Of a stretch of 9,484 nt of DNA, positions 1 through 6,256 are shown piece by piece. A program made the translations under genes and the position numbers. The notes beneath the pieces are model-generated. The model saw only the letters and a list, made by a program, of their open reading frames with translations. It was not told the DNA's origin and did no database searches. Position 1 is the stretch's first letter. Every line of letters begins with the position of its first letter. The DNA comes from Dehalococcoidales bacterium (GTDB lineage Bacteria; Chloroflexota; Dehalococcoidia; Dehalococcoidales; Fen-1064): NCBI GenBank assembly GCA_028713395.1, contig JAQTOJ010000064.1, positions 1 to 9,484 on the forward strand. The letters run 5' to 3'.

Positions 1-493
1 AGGCGATTTTGTATTTGGCGGTTTGAAAGATGATCCCGTAATTCTCTACCCCGTGAATGTGCCGTACCGGTGTACTGATGGAGACATTGCCTATTTGAAA
101 AGTCTTGCCCGCCGCCAGCGTCTCTATTTTTTCGAGCCTGTTTTTCAGGTACTGGTAAATGACAGATTCGGTTTCCAGAGCATCGGCCGGAGCAAAAAAC
201 GTGCCGTGTTTTCTGAGTCCGCCGCGTGTCATGGCTTCAACCATAATGTTGGCGTCAGCCGAATGATCGAGATGCCGGTGGGAAACGATGATCCCGCTCA
301 GGTTTTCCGGGTTCAGTTTCCGTTTCGTAGCCTGCACGATACTGCCGGGTCCCGGGTCCATCAATATTTCCGTGCCCCCGAAATTAAACCACAGACCACC
401 GGAAGCCAACAACTGGCTGATAATCATAAACCGCGCTCCGCCAGTGCCCAGGAAAGTGATCGTATCGTTAGCTTTGATTTTCTCTTTACCCAC
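1..493 (-). CDS. Metallo-beta-lactamase-fold hydrolase, N-terminal part (runs off left edge)
   Basis: This is a partial gene of about 164 codons read on the minus strand and cut by the window edge. Translation from GTG gives VGKEKIKANDTITFLGTGG and then a metal-binding HxHxDH motif (SHRHLDHSADA, residues 71-81). A later HIHGVENYG around residue 145 may supply a further ligand. The FLGTGG strand near the N-terminus and the MDPGPG turn near residue 45 are typical of the zinc- or iron-dependent MBL fold. The family is broad (hydrolases, nucleases, oxidoreductases), so the substrate cannot be named. The GTG is chosen because a stop codon lies two codons upstream in frame and the next possible starts would cut off the FLGTGG strand. 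There is no Shine-Dalgarno site. The start sits 7 bases after a -10 box, so translation is probably leaderless. No membrane segment or signal peptide is seen. The family call is firm; the function is unknown. Confidence 0.88.
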   Translation of the reverse strand, partial: MGKEKIKANDTITFLGTGGARFMIISQLLASGGLWFNFGGTEILMDPGPGSIVQATKRKLNPENLSGIIVSHRHLDHSADANIMVEAMTRGGLRKHGTFFAPADALETESVIYQYLKNRLEKIETLAAGKTFQIGNVSISTPVRHIHGVENYGIIFQTAKYKIA

Positions 494-499
494 GTTTTA

Positions 500-528
500 A
501 CTATAAGCTATGGCAGTGTGTTTGACAA
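500..528 (-). promoter_or_regulatory. sigma70-type promoter for the MBL gene, probably leaderless
   Basis: On the minus strand, TTGTCA (528-523) is followed by a 17-base spacer and TATAGT (505-500). Each box matches the consensus at 5 of 6 positions. The GTG start at 493 lies 7 bases after the -10 box, where transcription would be expected to begin, so the mRNA would carry little or no leader. Confidence 0.72.
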
Positions 529-533
529 TGTTT

Positions 534-562
534 TTGACTTCTCTACCCTCTGCCACTAAAAT
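534..562 (+). promoter_or_regulatory. sigma70-type promoter for the HIT gene
   Basis: TTGACT (534-539), a 17-base spacer and TAAAAT (557-562) predict a start near 569 and a leader of about 24 bases. That leader contains the GAGGAG ribosome binding site (581-586). The -35 box is only 5 bases from the -35 box of the divergent MBL promoter, so the two polymerases may compete for the same short region. Confidence 0.72.
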
Positions 563-592
563 AGTGAACGGTAAACCTTTGAGGAGAGCGGT

Positions 593-1072
593 ATGAAGCA
601 GATCTGGGCGCCTTGGCGGATGGAATATATCAAGATGGAGAAACCCGCGAATTGTATTCTCTGCGATAAACCCGGAGAGAACCGGGATGATGAAAACCGC
701 ATCCTATACCACGGCAAATACAATTTCGTCATGATGAATAATTACCCCTACAATCCCGGCCATTTACTCATCGCGCCTTACCGTCATGTCAGCGGCCTCG
801 ACGAACTGACCTCTGCGGAAATGCACGAACACGCGGATATTACCCAGAAGTGCCTCAAAATTCTAAAAAAGACGTTTCAGCCTAAAGGCTTCAATGTTGG
901 GGTGAATATGGGTAAAGTTGCCGGCGCCGGCATTGCCGACCATGTGCATAGTCACATTGTCCCGCGGTGGCAGGGAGACACTAATTTTATGCCGGTCATC
1001 GGCGATATCCGGGTCATCCCGGAAGCGGTAGATGAAACCTATCGTCAGTTAAAAATACAGTTTAAACGTTGA
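593..1072 (+). CDS. HIT-family nucleotide hydrolase / Ap4A phosphorylase-like protein
   Basis: This is a complete 159-residue soluble protein of the histidine-triad superfamily. The catalytic motif HVHSHIV occupies residues 117-123. The central His119 is expected to attack the alpha-phosphate of a nucleotide and form a nucleotidyl-His intermediate. The N-terminal WAPWRMEYI and the CxxC pair Cys21/Cys24 resemble the branch that includes mycobacterial Rv2613c, a diadenosine tetraphosphate phosphorylase. The cysteines may take part in a structural metal site, as in some other HIT proteins. Likely roles are removal of dinucleoside polyphosphates or hydrolysis of AMP conjugates; the true substrate is not decided by sequence. 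GAGGAG at 581-586 sits 6 bases before the ATG. A small cysteine-rich gene follows after 56 bases, probably in the same transcript. The family is certain, the phosphorylase subtype less so. Confidence 0.93.
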   Translation: MKQIWAPWRMEYIKMEKPANCILCDKPGENRDDENRILYHGKYNFVMMNNYPYNPGHLLIAPYRHVSGLDELTSAEMHEHADITQKCLKILKKTFQPKGFNVGVNMGKVAGAGIADHVHSHIVPRWQGDTNFMPVIGDIRVIPEAVDETYRQLKIQFKR

Positions 1073-1128
1073 CAACAACCTTTATCGGCGATAAACTTAA
1101 GGCACAGTTAAACTTTGGGGGGCTGAAT

Positions 1129-1353
1129 ATGAAGAAAACCAACAAAGAAAAACAACCAATCAAGTGCAGCAAGTGTAACATCGAATTCTCTGATACTGAA
1201 TTAGCCGAAAAGCATACGCATAAGGCTTTCGTCTGGCACGGCAAGGTATTTTGTGAATCCTGCCTGACGATGATGGGCTCGCCTCAGGAAGCGCAAGCCT
1301 GGACGGCTTTCAGTGCCACTCAGGACTCCAAAATGCACGATCAGTCTTACTAA
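1129..1353 (+). CDS. Small two-CxxC zinc-binding-like protein of unknown function
   Basis: This is a 74-residue soluble protein with four cysteines arranged as Cys13-x2-Cys16 and Cys42-x2-Cys45. Histidines 29, 31 and 37 lie between them. The four cysteines could hold one zinc ion as a ribbon. Alternatively, Cys13/Cys16 with His29/His31 resembles a C2H2-type finger with an unusually short His-x-His ending, which would leave CESC as part of a second site. The N-terminus is lysine-rich and the C-terminus polar. The ATG at 1129 is preferred over an in-frame TTG at 1069 because a G-rich ribosome binding site (GGGGGG, 1117-1122) precedes it at normal spacing and the cysteine domain begins just after it. 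The gene follows the HIT gene and is closed by a terminator 22 bases after its stop, so it probably shares that transcript. I do not recognise the family. Confidence 0.75.
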   Translation: MKKTNKEKQPIKCSKCNIEFSDTELAEKHTHKAFVWHGKVFCESCLTMMGSPQEAQAWTAFSATQDSKMHDQSY

Positions 1354-1375
1354 GCACCCAACCCAGTATTAAAAT

Positions 1376-1406
1376 AATAGCTCCCTTTCCCAAGGGAGCT
1401 ATTTTT
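1376..1406 (+). terminator. Intrinsic terminator of the HIT / zinc-protein unit
   Basis: A perfect 12-base-pair stem (1376-1387 with 1392-1403, AATAGCTCCCTT) closes a 4-base loop TCCC. It runs into a T tract at 1402-1406. The stem core is GC-rich, and an A-rich stretch precedes it, so it may also work in the opposite direction. Confidence 0.92.
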
Positions 1407-1432
1407 GTGTGGTAATTCACGGTAGTGCAGGC

Positions 1433-1462
1433 ATACTTAATCAATAATATCCTTTTAAGTAT
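1433..1462. repeat. Inverted repeat ATACTTAA-N14-TTAAGTAT upstream of marR-type gene
   Basis: Two perfect 8-base arms (1433-1440 and 1455-1462) are separated by 14 AT-rich bases. The element lies about 30 bases upstream of the -35 box of the efflux operon promoter. That position suits an activator site or a second operator. It has no T tract and is too AT-rich for a good terminator. Confidence 0.55.
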
Positions 1463-1491
1463 CGGGTAAGTCGTATCCATTGCCCTTCTAT

Positions 1492-1520
1492 TTGACAGAA
1501 GAATCCGTGCGGCATAATAT
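1492..1520 (+). promoter_or_regulatory. sigma70-type promoter of the MarR-ABC-flavoprotein operon
   Basis: A perfect TTGACA -35 box (1492-1497) is followed by 17 bases and TAATAT (1515-1520). The predicted start near 1527 gives a leader of about 55 bases before the MarR gene. No other convincing promoter is seen before the first ABC gene, so this one probably drives all four genes. Confidence 0.75.
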
Positions 1521-1521
1521 A

Positions 1522-1543
1522 GTTAATATGAAGAACAATTAAC
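1522..1543. promoter_or_regulatory. Candidate MarR operator GTTAAT-N10-ATTAAC
   Basis: This is a 22-base inverted repeat with perfect 6-base arms (1522-1527 and 1538-1543). It starts one base after the -10 box and covers the predicted transcription start. Its size and position fit the sites bound by MarR dimers, where a bound repressor blocks polymerase. Assignment to the adjacent MarR gene is inference from position. Confidence 0.62.
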
Positions 1544-1581
1544 CAAGTGAACTAAATCTCTGGTGAATATCGGGTAGTTAA

Positions 1582-2022
1582 ATGAACGAGACGAATATAG
1601 ACCGTATATTGGAAAACATCATGCACGTGATGCCGGTTTTCCACCGCAAGTTGTTGAAAATGGACCTCGGCGGTGTGAACGCTAATCTGACCCGTTTGCA
1701 TTTCGCCATCATGGGGGTGCTCAGTGAAGGGAGTCTACCGGCGTCAGAATTGGCCAGAGCATTAATGATTACAAAACCGCAGATGACCCACCTGGTTGAC
1801 CAGTTGGTGAAGATGGGTATTGTCGAACGCCAACCGGATAATAGAGACCGCCGGGTAATCAATCTGGCGTTGACTGGTAATGGAAGTAAGTTAAGAGATG
1901 AAATGAAGCAAAAAATAGACGCCAATATTAAAAGTAAATTAACCTGTCTCACGCAGGATGAGCTTCAAAAAATGGCCAATGCCCTGGAGACGTTAAAAAT
2001 AATCGGAGCAAGACTAAACTAA
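1582..2022 (+). CDS. MarR-family transcriptional regulator
   Basis: This is a 146-residue winged-helix repressor of the MarR family, of normal length. An N-terminal helix (about 5-30) and a C-terminal helical part (about 103-145) would form the dimer interface. The DNA-binding winged helix covers about residues 38-99. The recognition helix is near 64-78 (TKPQMTHLVDQLVKMG), followed by the hallmark wing DNRDRRVINLALT (86-98). MarR proteins usually bind an inverted repeat and release it when a small phenolic or drug-like ligand binds or a thiol is oxidised. The only cysteine here is Cys122, outside the DNA-binding part. The gene is first in an operon with an ABC exporter pair, so it most likely represses its own promoter and senses an exported compound. 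A weak GGGT ribosome site (1572-1575) precedes the ATG. The family is certain; the ligand is unknown. Confidence 0.94.
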   Translation: MNETNIDRILENIMHVMPVFHRKLLKMDLGGVNANLTRLHFAIMGVLSEGSLPASELARALMITKPQMTHLVDQLVKMGIVERQPDNRDRRVINLALTGNGSKLRDEMKQKIDANIKSKLTCLTQDELQKMANALETLKIIGARLN

Positions 2023-2089
2023 TCGATCCACAGTCACGCGTCTTTCCCCCTATATAGGATTGAGTTCCCCGGCTGGAGGTATATAACAC

Positions 2090-4312
2090 ATGCGTAAGCT
2101 TCTCAAACACATGAAACCGTTTATTTGGCCGATCATTGCTATCTTCGTGCTACTTTTCGCGCAGGCTATGAGCGACCTTTCTTTACCGAGTTACATGGCG
2201 CGCATTGTCAATGTCGGCATTGGGCAAAACGGCGTGGAAACAGCCGTGCCGGAAGCGATCAGCCAAACGGAATACAACAAAATAGCTTTGTTTATGACCG
2301 GGGCGGAAAAAGCGCAGGTAGACGCCGATTACCGGCTGTTGGAAAAACAGAGCATCTCGCCTGCGGATTATGCTATTTACGTCAAGACCTATCCGCAGTT
2401 AGCAAACTACCCCATTTACCTGCTGAACACTAAAGTTAAAACGGAGCTAAACCAGCTAGACGTCATATTTGGTAAAACCATACCCGTCGTGGCTGCCATT
2501 GAACAGAATGGACTGGCAGCCTACGGTTCGACCATCCAAATACCTGCGGGTGTTGATCCGTTTACCGTTATCGCGCAGTTGCCGCCGGCGCAACTGGAGG
2601 TCATTCGCACCGCGGCGGGAGAACAAACCAAAACTGTATCCGCCACCTTGTTGAAGCAATACTCTACCATTTATATCTCGGCGCAATATAAAGCCCTTGG
2701 CAGAGATATCGGCGGTATTCAAACCGGCTTTATGCTGAAAATAGGCATGTTCATGCTGCTGCTCACTGTGGCCAGCGCGGGTTGTTCGATCATCGTGGGG
2801 TATCTTTCATCGAAAATCGCCTCCGGCATGGGACGCAATATTCGTTTACAGCTATTTAAAAAAGTGGAGAGTTTTTCCAACACGGAGTTTGACAAGTTTT
2901 CCACGGCTTCATTGATCACGATGTCCACCAACGATATTACCCAGATACAAATGTTGATGGTTATGCTTTTCCGTATTGTGTTTTACGCCCCCATCATGGG
3001 TGTGGGTGGGGTGATCAAGGTCATCGGTGCGGATAGTTCGATGCTCTGGATCATCGGGGCCGCCGTCGGGGCTTTACTCACGATGATGGTGGTCATGTTC
3101 GTTGTCGTCGTTCCCAAATTTGAAACGTTGCAGAAGTTCATCGATAAACTGAATCTGGCGATGCGTGAAATTTTAACCGGCTTGATGGTTATACGCGCTT
3201 TTAACACCCAGAAGCATGAAGAACAAAAGTTTGATAAAGTGAACAGTGACTTGACCAAAGTCAGTCTCTTCGTAAACCGGGTGATGGTATTTCTCATGCC
3301 GGTGATGATGCTGATCATGAATGGAGTTGTGGTACTGATAGTCTGGATAGGCGCCCACCAGATAAATGCCGGCGCCATGCAGATCGGCGATATGATGGCA
3401 TTTATGCAGTACGCCATGCAGATTATCTTCTCATTTCTCATGGTATCCATCGTATTCGTTATGCTGCCGCGTGCCAGTGTATCCGCGGTCAGAATCAGTG
3501 AAGTGCTGGAAACAGAACCGATTATCAACGACCCGGCCAAACCGGAAACCTATACGGCAAACAAGAAGGGTCTGGTGGAATTTAAAAATGTCTCGTTCCG
3601 TTACCCCGGCGCGGAAGATGATGTGCTGGCGCATATTACATTTACCGCCAGACCCGGGCAGACCACTGCCTTCATTGGCAGTACAGGTAGCGGTAAAACC
3701 ACCCTCATCAATCTGATTCCCCGGTTTTACGATGTCACTGAAGGTCAAGTGCTGATTGACGGGCTTGATGTCAGGCAAGTAACTCAACACGATCTTCGTG
3801 AAAAAATCGGTTATGTTTCCCAGAAAGCGGTGCTGTTTTCCGGCACCGTGGAAAGTAACATCAAATACGCTAATGAGAACGCTTCAGCGGCGGATGTGGC
3901 TAAATTTGCGGAAACCGCCCAGGCGGCAGAATTTATAAAGGGGAATGAGAAAGGTTATGCCATGGAGGTTTCTCAGGGCGGCACCAATCTTTCCGGCGGT
4001 CAGAAACAGCGGCTGGCGATCGCCCGTGCCTTGGCGAAACAGCCGGAAATCTATATCTTTGACGACAGCCTTTCTGCGTTGGATTACAAGACCGATGTGG
4101 CATTAAGACAAGCTTTGAAAAAAGAAACGGCTGACGCTACGGTTTTGATTGTCACCCAGCGCGTCAGCACGATCATGAACGCCGACAAGATTGTAGTTTT
4201 GGATAATGGTAAAATCGCCGGCATCGGTACCCATGCTGATTTGATCAAAGAAAGTAGCGTTTACCGGGAAATTGCGCTATCCCAGCTATCCAAGGAGGAA
4301 CTTGCCATATGA
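2090..4312 (+). CDS. ABC exporter half-transporter, degenerate-site subunit, with large TM1-TM2 loop domain
   Basis: This is a 740-residue fused membrane-ATPase half-transporter of the heterodimeric multidrug/lipid exporter type (compare TM287/288, LmrCD, BmrCD). TM1 spans about residues 12-31 and TM2 about 212-238. Between them lies an unusually long hydrophilic stretch of about 165 residues, expected outside the membrane. The remaining helices lie at about 290-345 and 395-460. The ATPase domain shows A-loop Tyr505, Walker A GSTGSGKT (530-537), Q-loop Gln578, a canonical signature LSGGQ (634-638) and Walker B IYIFDD (654-659). The catalytic Glu is replaced by Asp659 and the switch His by Gln690 (TQR). 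Its own ATP site is therefore the non-hydrolysing one, while its signature completes the partner's active site. GGAGG (2075-2079) lies 10 bases before the ATG. The stop overlaps the next gene. The exported substrate is unknown. Confidence 0.94.
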   Translation: MRKLLKHMKPFIWPIIAIFVLLFAQAMSDLSLPSYMARIVNVGIGQNGVETAVPEAISQTEYNKIALFMTGAEKAQVDADYRLLEKQSISPADYAIYVKTYPQLANYPIYLLNTKVKTELNQLDVIFGKTIPVVAAIEQNGLAAYGSTIQIPAGVDPFTVIAQLPPAQLEVIRTAAGEQTKTVSATLLKQYSTIYISAQYKALGRDIGGIQTGFMLKIGMFMLLLTVASAGCSIIVGYLSSKIASGMGRNIRLQLFKKVESFSNTEFDKFSTASLITMSTNDITQIQMLMVMLFRIVFYAPIMGVGGVIKVIGADSSMLWIIGAAVGALLTMMVVMFVVVVPKFETLQKFIDKLNLAMREILTGLMVIRAFNTQKHEEQKFDKVNSDLTKVSLFVNRVMVFLMPVMMLIMNGVVVLIVWIGAHQINAGAMQIGDMMAFMQYAMQIIFSFLMVSIVFVMLPRASVSAVRISEVLETEPIINDPAKPETYTANKKGLVEFKNVSFRYPGAEDDVLAHITFTARPGQTTAFIGSTGSGKTTLINLIPRFYDVTEGQVLIDGLDVRQVTQHDLREKIGYVSQKAVLFSGTVESNIKYANENASAADVAKFAETAQAAEFIKGNEKGYAMEVSQGGTNLSGGQKQRLAIARALAKQPEIYIFDDSLSALDYKTDVALRQALKKETADATVLIVTQRVSTIMNADKIVVLDNGKIAGIGTHADLIKESSVYREIALSQLSKEELAI
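4292..4298 (+). promoter_or_regulatory. Ribosome binding site AAGGAGG of second ABC gene, inside the first
   Basis: This strong site lies within the last codons of the first ABC gene, 10 bases before the ATG at 4309. The start overlaps the upstream stop as ATGA. Reinitiation there would keep the two subunits near equal amounts, as a heterodimer needs. A second ATG directly follows at 4312, but the spacing favours the first. Confidence 0.8.
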
Positions 4313-6252
4313 TGCCAGGAAACGGTAAACAGAACACGAACAGCGCGCCCGGTAGAGGTCCGATGCCCGGTGGTCCTATGGGTAGGGGCCCTATGGGTGG
4401 CCGGGGTCCAATGGGCGGTCCCATGGGCGGCATGGGCGCGGCGGAAAAGCCCCGGAATTTCAAGAAAACCCTGAAAACCTTTATACAATATCTCAAGCCC
4501 TACAAGTGGTCGCTGGTGGTTGTCTTTATTTTCGCCATCGCTGCGGCTGTTTTTTCTATCGCCGGTCCCAAACTTATTGGTAAAGCCACCAATAAACTCT
4601 TTGAAGGCGTGATGGCGAAGGCGACGCATGTCCCCGGCGCCACGATCGATTTTACCTATATCGGTAACATTGTGCTGATACTGCTCGGCTTGTATCTCTT
4701 GAGCACGATTTTCAACTATATCCAGGGATATATCATGTCCGGTATCTCGATGAAAATCACCTATAATTTTAGGAAAGATATTGCCGAAAAAATCAAGCGC
4801 TTGCCCTTAAAATACTTTGATACCAAAACTCATGGCGAAGTCCAGAGCCGCGTCAGCAACGATGTCGATACGATCAGCACGACTTTGACCCAGAACTTAT
4901 CGCAGGTCATCACCTCTGTCACCATGATATTGGGCGTGCTGGTGATGATGTTGACAATTAGTTGGTTGATGACACTGGTAGCGTTGGTTATTTTACCTTT
5001 ATCGTTCTTCCTGATTAGTCTCGTGATCAAAGCTTCGCAAAAATACTTTATGAAACAACTGGTGTATCTGGGGCACGTGAACGGGCACGTGGAAGAGATG
5101 TACGGCGGTCACGTGGTCATGAAAGCCATTAACGGTGAAGCAAAATCCGTCAGTAAATTCAACCACTTGAACGACGAATTGTACAAAGCCAGTTGGAAGT
5201 CACAGTTCCTTTCCGGGTTGATGATGCCCATTATGACCTTTGTTTCTAACCTGTCCTATGTAGGCGTGAGCATACTGGGCGGTTATCTAGCAGTGCGCGG
5301 CACTATTGGGGTGGGCGATATACTGGCGTTCATTCAATACGTCCGTTCCTTCACCATGCCTATCACACAGACCGCGAATATTGCTAACGTTCTGCAGTCC
5401 ACGGCTGCGGCCGCGGAAAGGGTCTTTGAATTCCTTGATGAACCGGAAGAAGTGCCTGATCCGGAAAACGCCGTTAAACTGGCGCAAGTGGAAGGGAATG
5501 TGGTATTTAAACATGTCCGCTTCGGGTATGACCCAGAGAAAATGGTCATCCGTGACTTTTCGATGAATGTGAAACCAGGACAAAAAATAGCCATCGTGGG
5601 CCCGACGGGTGGCGGCAAGACAACATTGGTCAAGTTGTTGATGCGTTTCTATGATGTGAACTCCGGCTCGATCGAAATTGACGGCGTTGATATCCGCCGC
5701 TTTACCCGTGAAGACCTGCGTAGTATGTTCGGCATGGTCTTGCAGGATACTTGGCTTTTCAACGGCACAATTCGTGAGAACATCCGTTACGGCGATCTCA
5801 CCGCTACCGATGCTCAGGTGATCGCTGCCTCGAAAATGGCTAACGTCGACCATTTTGTGCGTACTTTGCCTCACGGTTATGATCTGGAGTTGAATGAAGA
5901 ATCCAGCAATATTTCTCAGGGGCAAAAACAGTTGTTGACCATTGCCAGGGCGTTTCTGGCTAACCCTAAGATATTAATACTGGATGAGGCGACCAGCTCC
6001 GTTGATACCAGAACGGAAGTCTTGATTCAGAAAGCCATGAGCGAGTTAATGGTCGGTCGTACCAGTTTCGTTATTGCGCACCGCCTTTCCACTATACGGG
6101 ACGCGGATGTTATTCTGGTTATCAACGAGGGCGATATCGTGGAACAAGGTAAACATGAAGAGCTTTTGGCCGCCGGCGGCTTCTATGCCTTGTTATACAA
6201 TAGTCAGTTCGCCCGCAGCCCGATCGACCTTGACTTCACAAAAGAAGCTTAG
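4309..6252 (+). CDS. ABC exporter half-transporter, catalytic-site subunit, with GPM-rich N-terminus
   Basis: This is the 647-residue partner of the preceding half-transporter. After a Gly/Pro/Met-rich tail (residues 14-43), six membrane helices fill about residues 66-370. The ATPase domain shows Walker A GPTGGGKT (431-438), Q-loop Gln479, Walker B ILILDE (555-560) with catalytic Glu560, and switch His591 (AHRLSTI). Its signature is the degenerate ISQGQ (535-539) in place of LSGGQ. This is the exact complement of the partner's defects: the productive ATP site pairs this protein's Walker motifs with the partner's LSGGQ. The other site probably binds ATP without rapid turnover. Helix-to-ATPase length is normal for the family, without the large TM1-TM2 loop of the partner. 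The flavoprotein gene begins 4 bases after the stop. Drug or lipid export at the cytoplasmic membrane is the likely role. Confidence 0.95.
   Translation: MMPGNGKQNTNSAPGRGPMPGGPMGRGPMGGRGPMGGPMGGMGAAEKPRNFKKTLKTFIQYLKPYKWSLVVVFIFAIAAAVFSIAGPKLIGKATNKLFEGVMAKATHVPGATIDFTYIGNIVLILLGLYLLSTIFNYIQGYIMSGISMKITYNFRKDIAEKIKRLPLKYFDTKTHGEVQSRVSNDVDTISTTLTQNLSQVITSVTMILGVLVMMLTISWLMTLVALVILPLSFFLISLVIKASQKYFMKQLVYLGHVNGHVEEMYGGHVVMKAINGEAKSVSKFNHLNDELYKASWKSQFLSGLMMPIMTFVSNLSYVGVSILGGYLAVRGTIGVGDILAFIQYVRSFTMPITQTANIANVLQSTAAAAERVFEFLDEPEEVPDPENAVKLAQVEGNVVFKHVRFGYDPEKMVIRDFSMNVKPGQKIAIVGPTGGGKTTLVKLLMRFYDVNSGSIEIDGVDIRRFTREDLRSMFGMVLQDTWLFNGTIRENIRYGDLTATDAQVIAASKMANVDHFVRTLPHGYDLELNEESSNISQGQKQLLTIARAFLANPKILILDEATSSVDTRTEVLIQKAMSELMVGRTSFVIAHRLSTIRDADVILVINEGDIVEQGKHEELLAAGGFYALLYNSQFARSPIDLDFTKEA
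4354..4437 (+). repeat. Degenerate in-frame repeat coding GPM/GG units
   Basis: Residues 16-43 of the second ABC subunit are built from short imperfect units such as GPMPG, GPMGR and GPMGG. The DNA repeats variants of GGTCCTATGGGT with many synonymous differences, which suggests old duplication kept for protein composition instead of a recent slippage tract. Gly/Pro-rich tails at this position occur in other exporters of this type. The function is unknown. Confidence 0.7.
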
Positions 6253-6256
6253 ACAT

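Noticed and set aside
23..559. 178-codon plus-strand open frame
   Set aside because: It is antisense to the MBL-fold gene, whose translation shows FLGTGG, HxHxDH and other family motifs; the plus-strand product shows none.
1069..1128. TTG start extending the small zinc-like protein by 20 residues
   Set aside because: It overlaps the stop of the HIT gene, has no ribosome site, and the extension looks unlike a folded N-terminus. The ATG at 1129 has a G-rich site at good spacing.
2983..3540. 185-codon minus-strand open frame
   Set aside because: It lies wholly inside the first ABC gene and reflects the reverse complement of hydrophobic helix codons.
4245..4629. Minus-strand open frames rich in Pro/Gly or His
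   Set aside because: They are the antisense of the GPM repeat tail. The repetitive composition keeps several frames open by chance.
5287..5925. 212-codon minus-strand open frame
   Set aside because: It is antisense to the ATPase domain of the second ABC gene, which is intact; there is no start context or family motif.
6074..6256. Longer start for the flavoprotein
   Set aside because: It would overlap the ABC gene by about 180 bases and put 61 residues before the first beta strand; the ATG at 6257 fits the family length.
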